Positions 60,514 through 64,000 of a stretch of DNA of 64,000 nucleotides are shown piece by piece. The DNA is from Gracilimonas sp040117685 (GTDB lineage: Bacteria; Bacteroidota; Rhodothermia; Balneolales; Balneolaceae), in contig NZ_JBEDYP020000009.1 in NCBI RefSeq assembly GCF_040117685.2, forward strand, positions 1-64,000. The letters run 5' to 3'. Every line of letters starts with the position of its first letter. The stretch's first letter is position 1. The notes under the pieces were generated by a model. That model ran no database searches and was not told the DNA's origin. It was given only the letters and a program-made list of their open reading frames with translations. The position numbers and the translations under genes were made by a program.

Positions 60514-61860
60514 TTACTGTTTTGCCGGGACTCTTGGAATCATCATAATTTCCCGTTGGCGGCCGTCAATGTACCATACTCCCGATTCATCGAAAAAGGC
60601 ATCTTCTTCCAGCATAATGCGGATTTCTTTACCCCACTCCTCGATGTAAGTTGCTACATTCAACTCAATGGAATAAGCTGTATTCAATTGCAGCGGATAG
60701 TCGCCGTCACCCGGTACGCCACCCTGGGCATCCCACATACCAAGCGTAGTACCAGCTGCATGGCCATGATAGCCAATGGGGTGGGTATAGATACTCGGTT
60801 TGAGTCCTTCTTCAATAGCCTGCTCTCGTGACATTTTCAGCACTTCGTTACCGGTCCGCCCTTCCTTAAAATTATTGGTGAAGATATCCTGTAGGCGATT
60901 CCCATTTTCAAAAGCTTTGACCAGATAATCCGGGACTTTGGTTTCTCCCGATCGAAGCACATAAGCGTGCTGCTGAGTATCCGTATTGAGCCTCAGGTAT
61001 TTAATCCCAAAATCTACGTGCAGCAAATCTCCCGGCATGATCACGTTTTCTCCGGGACGGCTGTCAAAGGTTCTCAGGTGATCAAAAGATTCAGGGTCAG
61101 CCCGCTGGATGGATACACTGGGATGAAACCAAGTGATCAGCTTCAAATCCCTGATCTTTTCGCGGTACCACCAAACCACATCCTCTGTCGTTGTTATACC
61201 GGGTTGAATCACTGCATCCGAAAACCCTTCAGAAATAATTTCATGAGCAATTCTAACTATCTGAGGATACACCTGCATTTCTTTCTCAGTTCGGGTTTCC
61301 AGCCATCGTACGGCCAGCTTCTCGGCCGAAACCAATCGATCGGTATATTTCTCGCCAATCGCTTGTTTCATTTCCTCGTAGTCGGTAACCACCATGCCAT
61401 CTGCGTGTCCCCAGATTTCCGAAATATTGATTCCAATCCGCTCTGGGTCTCTTTCCTCAATAATCTCTTTAAGCCGCTTCCATTGGTTGGGCTCCTTCTC
61501 CTTATCCCATGCTTTCTTAAAGACCTCTCCCACATCATATCTGGCCACCGCCAGTGTTTCTACTCCTTTTCCGGGACCCAAATCGTGCATCACCAAAATG
61601 GTTCGTCGCCGGGCAGCCAGCCAGGTTGCCGGAAGCATGGTTTCAATCACCGGATCTTCATTATACTCCCTCGAAACCACAATCCACATGTCGATGTCGG
61701 TCTCCCTCATCATCTCCGGCAGATAATTCTCGACTTTATCTTTTAGCATGTCATTGATGACAGCGGCCCGTTCTTTCATTGGCAGAACATGCGGATAGTT
61801 TTGGGCTGTAAGAGGAAGGGAAAAAATAATCAGCAGGGTGAAGGTCAGAAGTCTTTTCAT
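60514..61860 (-). CDS. Secreted M24 family (Xaa-Pro) peptidase-like protein
   Basis: About 448 residues from ATG 61860 (MKRLLTFTLLIIFSLPLTAQ, a clear signal peptide); the longer frame to 61962 has no family sequence. The C-terminal pita-bread domain has LLHVDFGIKYLRLNTDTQQHAYVL (two metal-type Asp residues), YTHPIGYHGHAAGTTLGMWD and SIELNVATYIEEWGKEIRIMLEEDAFFDESG. The N-terminal creatinase-like domain (about 35-200) is present. It probably acts in the periplasm on proline-containing peptides. It is the upstream neighbour of the acyl-CoA synthetase without evident coupling. Confidence 0.87.
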   Translation of the reverse strand: MKRLLTFTLLIIFSLPLTAQNYPHVLPMKERAAVINDMLKDKVENYLPEMMRETDIDMWIVVSREYNEDPVIETMLPATWLAARRRTILVMHDLGPGKGVETLAVARYDVGEVFKKAWDKEKEPNQWKRLKEIIEERDPERIGINISEIWGHADGMVVTDYEEMKQAIGEKYTDRLVSAEKLAVRWLETRTEKEMQVYPQIVRIAHEIISEGFSDAVIQPGITTTEDVVWWYREKIRDLKLITWFHPSVSIQRADPESFDHLRTFDSRPGENVIMPGDLLHVDFGIKYLRLNTDTQQHAYVLRSGETKVPDYLVKAFENGNRLQDIFTNNFKEGRTGNEVLKMSREQAIEEGLKPSIYTHPIGYHGHAAGTTLGMWDAQGGVPGDGDYPLQLNTAYSIELNVATYIEEWGKEIRIMLEEDAFFDESGVWYIDGRQREIMMIPRVPAKQ

Positions 61861-62079
61861 GGCTTGAGTGATTTTTAAATTTGCAGAATATGGGGATGGA
61901 TGGGCAGAGGTGCAACTTTGATACCCCGGGTTTGTTGTTCGTAGCTCATTTTTCTTTGTCATTCCTCAAACGCAGGGATCCGGTTTTTCTAAAAAGAAAT
62001 TGACCCTAAAAACCATTTAGATTTCGGGCATACGCCGCGAAATGACCTGTTGGTAAAACTTCAACCATAACATAATAAC

Positions 62080-62115
62080 AAAAAACCCCGGATCAGCTTT
62101 CGCTAAACCGGGGTT
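62080..62115 (-). terminator. Rho-independent terminator after the LVIVD gene
   Basis: AACCCCGG and CCGGGGTT form an eight-base perfect stem with a 16-base loop; on the minus strand a T-run follows. About 25 bases after the stop. Confidence 0.82.
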
Positions 62116-62140
62116 AAATATATTTATCTGTGATCCGGAT

Positions 62141-64000
62141 TTACATAGAAGCCAAATCTCGAAGTGTTTCAGCCAGTTTTCCTGCTTTTGAAGTAGCTGA
62201 ACCGTCAATTCCATCAGCTAACTCAGCCAGTATTGCTGATTTATCTGAGCCGGATGACTTCTCTGCGTTCGCAATGCCGGATCGGAGTGCTGAAATTTCT
62301 GATGCACTCATTTCTCCATCTCGGTCAAGCTGATCTACGTAAGCTTTGGCTAACGCATAGGTTGTAGGCCATTCAAACATAGGCTGTCCCTGAGCGTTCA
62401 GGTAATCAAGCGTTACGGTATTAGCCGCGTCGATTTCATTCTGAGTAAGCAATGGGTTGGCTTCCAGTTCAAAAATATCCAGTCCGCGGGCAATCTCAGA
62501 GTTTATAATCATTCCGTTATACCAATATACCGACCAGCTTCCACCGTTCGCCATGCTGGTAGAATCAACCGGACCACGATCATGGAAGGCAATTTCAACC
62601 GGGTTGGAAGGATCTGTCCAGTCAAACACGGAAATACCACCCTGATACCACGACTGCACCATAATCTCACGTCCCGGTACCGGAATCAGAGATCCGTTGT
62701 GAGCTACGCAGTTTTCCTCCGTTGTTTGTGGTGCAGGTAGTTTATAGTAACTCTCGAACTCCATCTTATTGTTCTCGTTGATGGTGAACAGAGCATTTGC
62801 TCCCCACTCATACGGATCCGTTTCACGGCATTTTGGCTGACCGCCACCGCCCCACTCATCCGTAAACAATACTTTACTTCCATCGTTACTGAAGGTAGCT
62901 GAGTGCCAGTACGAGAAGTTAGAGTCGGCAACTGCATCAACCCGCTTAGGGTTAACAGGGTCAGAAATATCCAGTAAGAGTCCGTAGCCTTCACAAGCAC
63001 CACCGGCTAAACCAATCTCGGGGTACAAGGTGATGTCGTGACACTGGTTTGGTCCGCGATCGTCTTCCTCATCTCCGCCAACTCCAAACTGCTGGTCTAC
63101 CATCGTCTGGATATTTTCACGAAGATATGCACTGTCGGCCGCTGTAGGTTCGGCACCTTCACCGCCTCGTTGTTGGGCAATATTCGACAAAATCATTCTT
63201 ACATACCGACCAGGAATCACACGTTCCTGTCCAAAAATTTCCGCAGTGAAAGCACCTTCGGCTTTTGCTTTTTCAAGTGCCGCTTTGTCGGCCGGAGCCA
63301 TGCCGTGTGTTGGTGCAGCTGTCAGGTTTTCGAAAATTCGGGGAGAATTTACAATCGCTGCTTCTTCCGGATTATCAAGAGGAACTTTGATTACTTCAAT
63401 CCTGAATAATGCTGAATTTGGATCATCATCAGGCATGGCGGCTGAACATCCCGGCAGTTCTTCATTCGGACGTACCGGTGCAGAACCTGACACATAAATA
63501 TAAACGTTATCGTCGTCTTCAGGGTCTTTCAATACGGAGTGCGTGTGCGATCCGCGACAAGTCTGAACGTTGGACACGTATTTGGGCTCTTTAACATCAG
63601 AAATGTCAAAAATCCGGATTCCGCGAAGTCGTTCTTCACTTACGGTTTCCTGAACACCTTCGGTGCCACAATCAAGTCGGCCGCCTAATCCTTCACCAGA
63701 TACAAAAAGAAGGTTTCCATAAACGGAAACGTCACTCTGTGAAGCAGGACACAGGTAATCAACCACCAATTCCGGAGATCGCGGGTTGGAAACGTCCCAT
63801 ACAATCACGCCATTATAATTCCCCTGAAAAGCATAGTTACCTTTAAAGGCCAGGTCAGAGTTCGTTACACCCACAAAATCTTCAGGCGGAGGTGTTTGGG
63901 ACAACATATTCAGATTCCAGCTGGCTTCTTCGGCATCAAATAAACCTGCTTTCAGTCCTACCCGCGGGTCGGGACTTGGTGGGTTTGCTTCCGTTACAGG
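62141..64000 (-). CDS. LVIVD-repeat beta-propeller protein, 5' end outside window
   Basis: The frame is open through the right edge, so the first ATG at 63907 is probably internal; preceding codons read GLKAGLFDAEEASWNLN. The visible 619 codons form LVIVD-type propeller repeats: NGVIVWDVSNPRSPELVVDYL, RGIRIFDISDVKEPKYVSNVQTC, GLLLDISDPVNPKRVDAV, GGISVFDWTDPSNPVEIAF, GLDIFELEANP. A helical C-terminal tail holds an EF-hand-like loop (LDRDGEMSASE, near 120 codons from... the end region 62290-62330) and an Ala/Ser-rich end. These are secreted or surface-exposed proteins of unknown role. Many Cys residues (SRGCH-like, CHDITL, CRETD, ENCVAHNG) suggest disulfides. Confidence 0.82.
   Translation of the reverse strand, partial: PVTEANPPSPDPRVGLKAGLFDAEEASWNLNMLSQTPPPEDFVGVTNSDLAFKGNYAFQGNYNGVIVWDVSNPRSPELVVDYLCPASQSDVSVYGNLLFVSGEGLGGRLDCGTEGVQETVSEERLRGIRIFDISDVKEPKYVSNVQTCRGSHTHSVLKDPEDDDNVYIYVSGSAPVRPNEELPGCSAAMPDDDPNSALFRIEVIKVPLDNPEEAAIVNSPRIFENLTAAPTHGMAPADKAALEKAKAEGAFTAEIFGQERVIPGRYVRMILSNIAQQRGGEGAEPTAADSAYLRENIQTMVDQQFGVGGDEEDDRGPNQCHDITLYPEIGLAGGACEGYGLLLDISDPVNPKRVDAVADSNFSYWHSATFSNDGSKVLFTDEWGGGGQPKCRETDPYEWGANALFTINENNKMEFESYYKLPAPQTTEENCVAHNGSLIPVPGREIMVQSWYQGGISVFDWTDPSNPVEIAFHDRGPVDSTSMANGGSWSVYWYNGMIINSEIARGLDIFELEANPLLTQNEIDAANTVTLDYLNAQGQPMFEWPTTYALAKAYVDQLDRDGEMSASEISALRSGIANAEKSSGSDKSAILAELADGIDGSATSKAGKLAETLRDLASM

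Noticed and set aside
60967..61746. 259-residue open frame on the plus strand
   Set aside because: It lies entirely within the M24 peptidase gene on the other strand and shows no family features; a codon-bias shadow.
1..64000. CRISPR array, prophage, integrative element or toxin-antitoxin island
   Set aside because: No regularly spaced long direct repeats, no phage structural genes, integrase or attachment sites were found; apart from the RAYT and small repeats the content is core-like.

Overview
The window is 64 kb of a moderate-GC bacterial chromosome, best explained as a member of the Bacteroidota/Balneolota-Rhodothermota assemblage; a Balneolaceae-like marine or saline bacterium is my inference. 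The signs are promoters of the TTG / TAnnTTTG type (20768-20799, 33035-33064), TonB-dependent receptors with a carboxypeptidase-regulatory-like N-terminus, an ABC permease fused to an M1 peptidase, a BlaR1-like protease ending in a TonB domain, an imelysin-HTTM-TonB receptor operon, many Sec/lipobox proteins, and a REP-associated tyrosine transposase (RAYT). No rRNA, CRISPR array, prophage or integron was seen. There is one tRNA, and no gene-free stretch exceeds 300 bases.

Layout. 1-4716 (+): probable metal (iron) uptake operon (imelysin, HTTM protein, TonB receptor), followed by a convergent RAYT that carries a 36-bp perfect palindrome inside its own gene. 5379-12615 (+): TolB-like lipoprotein, EF-hand-like lipoprotein, ABC ATPase with permease/M1 peptidase fusion, YdeI-like protein with REP-like hairpins on both sides. 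12691-15402 (-): TonB receptor with a CxxC plug plus secreted thioredoxin, behind two TTAGC-N4-GCTAA operator-like dyads. 15664-20762 (-): histidine operon hisG-D-C-B-H, preceded by a previously unannotated 28-residue leader peptide with 11 histidines, evidence for attenuation control. 21020-27561: OsmC, a tiny DUF1508/YegP-like protein, M28 peptidase, acetamidase, GAPDH, glutamate-semialdehyde dehydrogenase, ankyrin protein. 27642-33008 (-): fmt-def-ruvX, an HU-like protein, RelA/SpoT, an outer-membrane barrel. 33129-38423 (+): tRNA-Leu, receiver-only response regulator, M1 peptidase, histidine kinase/OmpR pair. 38428-45209 (-): flavin reductase, RarA, class II photolyase, two membrane proteins, FeS-type (6-4)-like photolyase. 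45283-49998 (+): LOG-like protein, BlaI/BlaR1-TonB pair, PspC, a Gfo/Idh-like protein, and a secreted protein plus a 51-residue membrane protein behind six hexamers spaced at exactly 11 bp. 50016-56309 (-): fatty-acid beta-oxidation cluster whose SDR gene carries two frameshifts. 56424-64000: thioesterase, APH-like kinase, CysQ-like phosphatase, second acyl-CoA synthetase, M24 peptidase, and an LVIVD-repeat protein cut by the window edge.

The most notable signals are regulatory: the his leader, the 11-bp TTAAC array (PhoB/PhoP-box geometry), the paired dyads at the TonB receptor promoter, the BlaI-type operator on its promoter, and several unrelated families of inverted repeats placed between genes.
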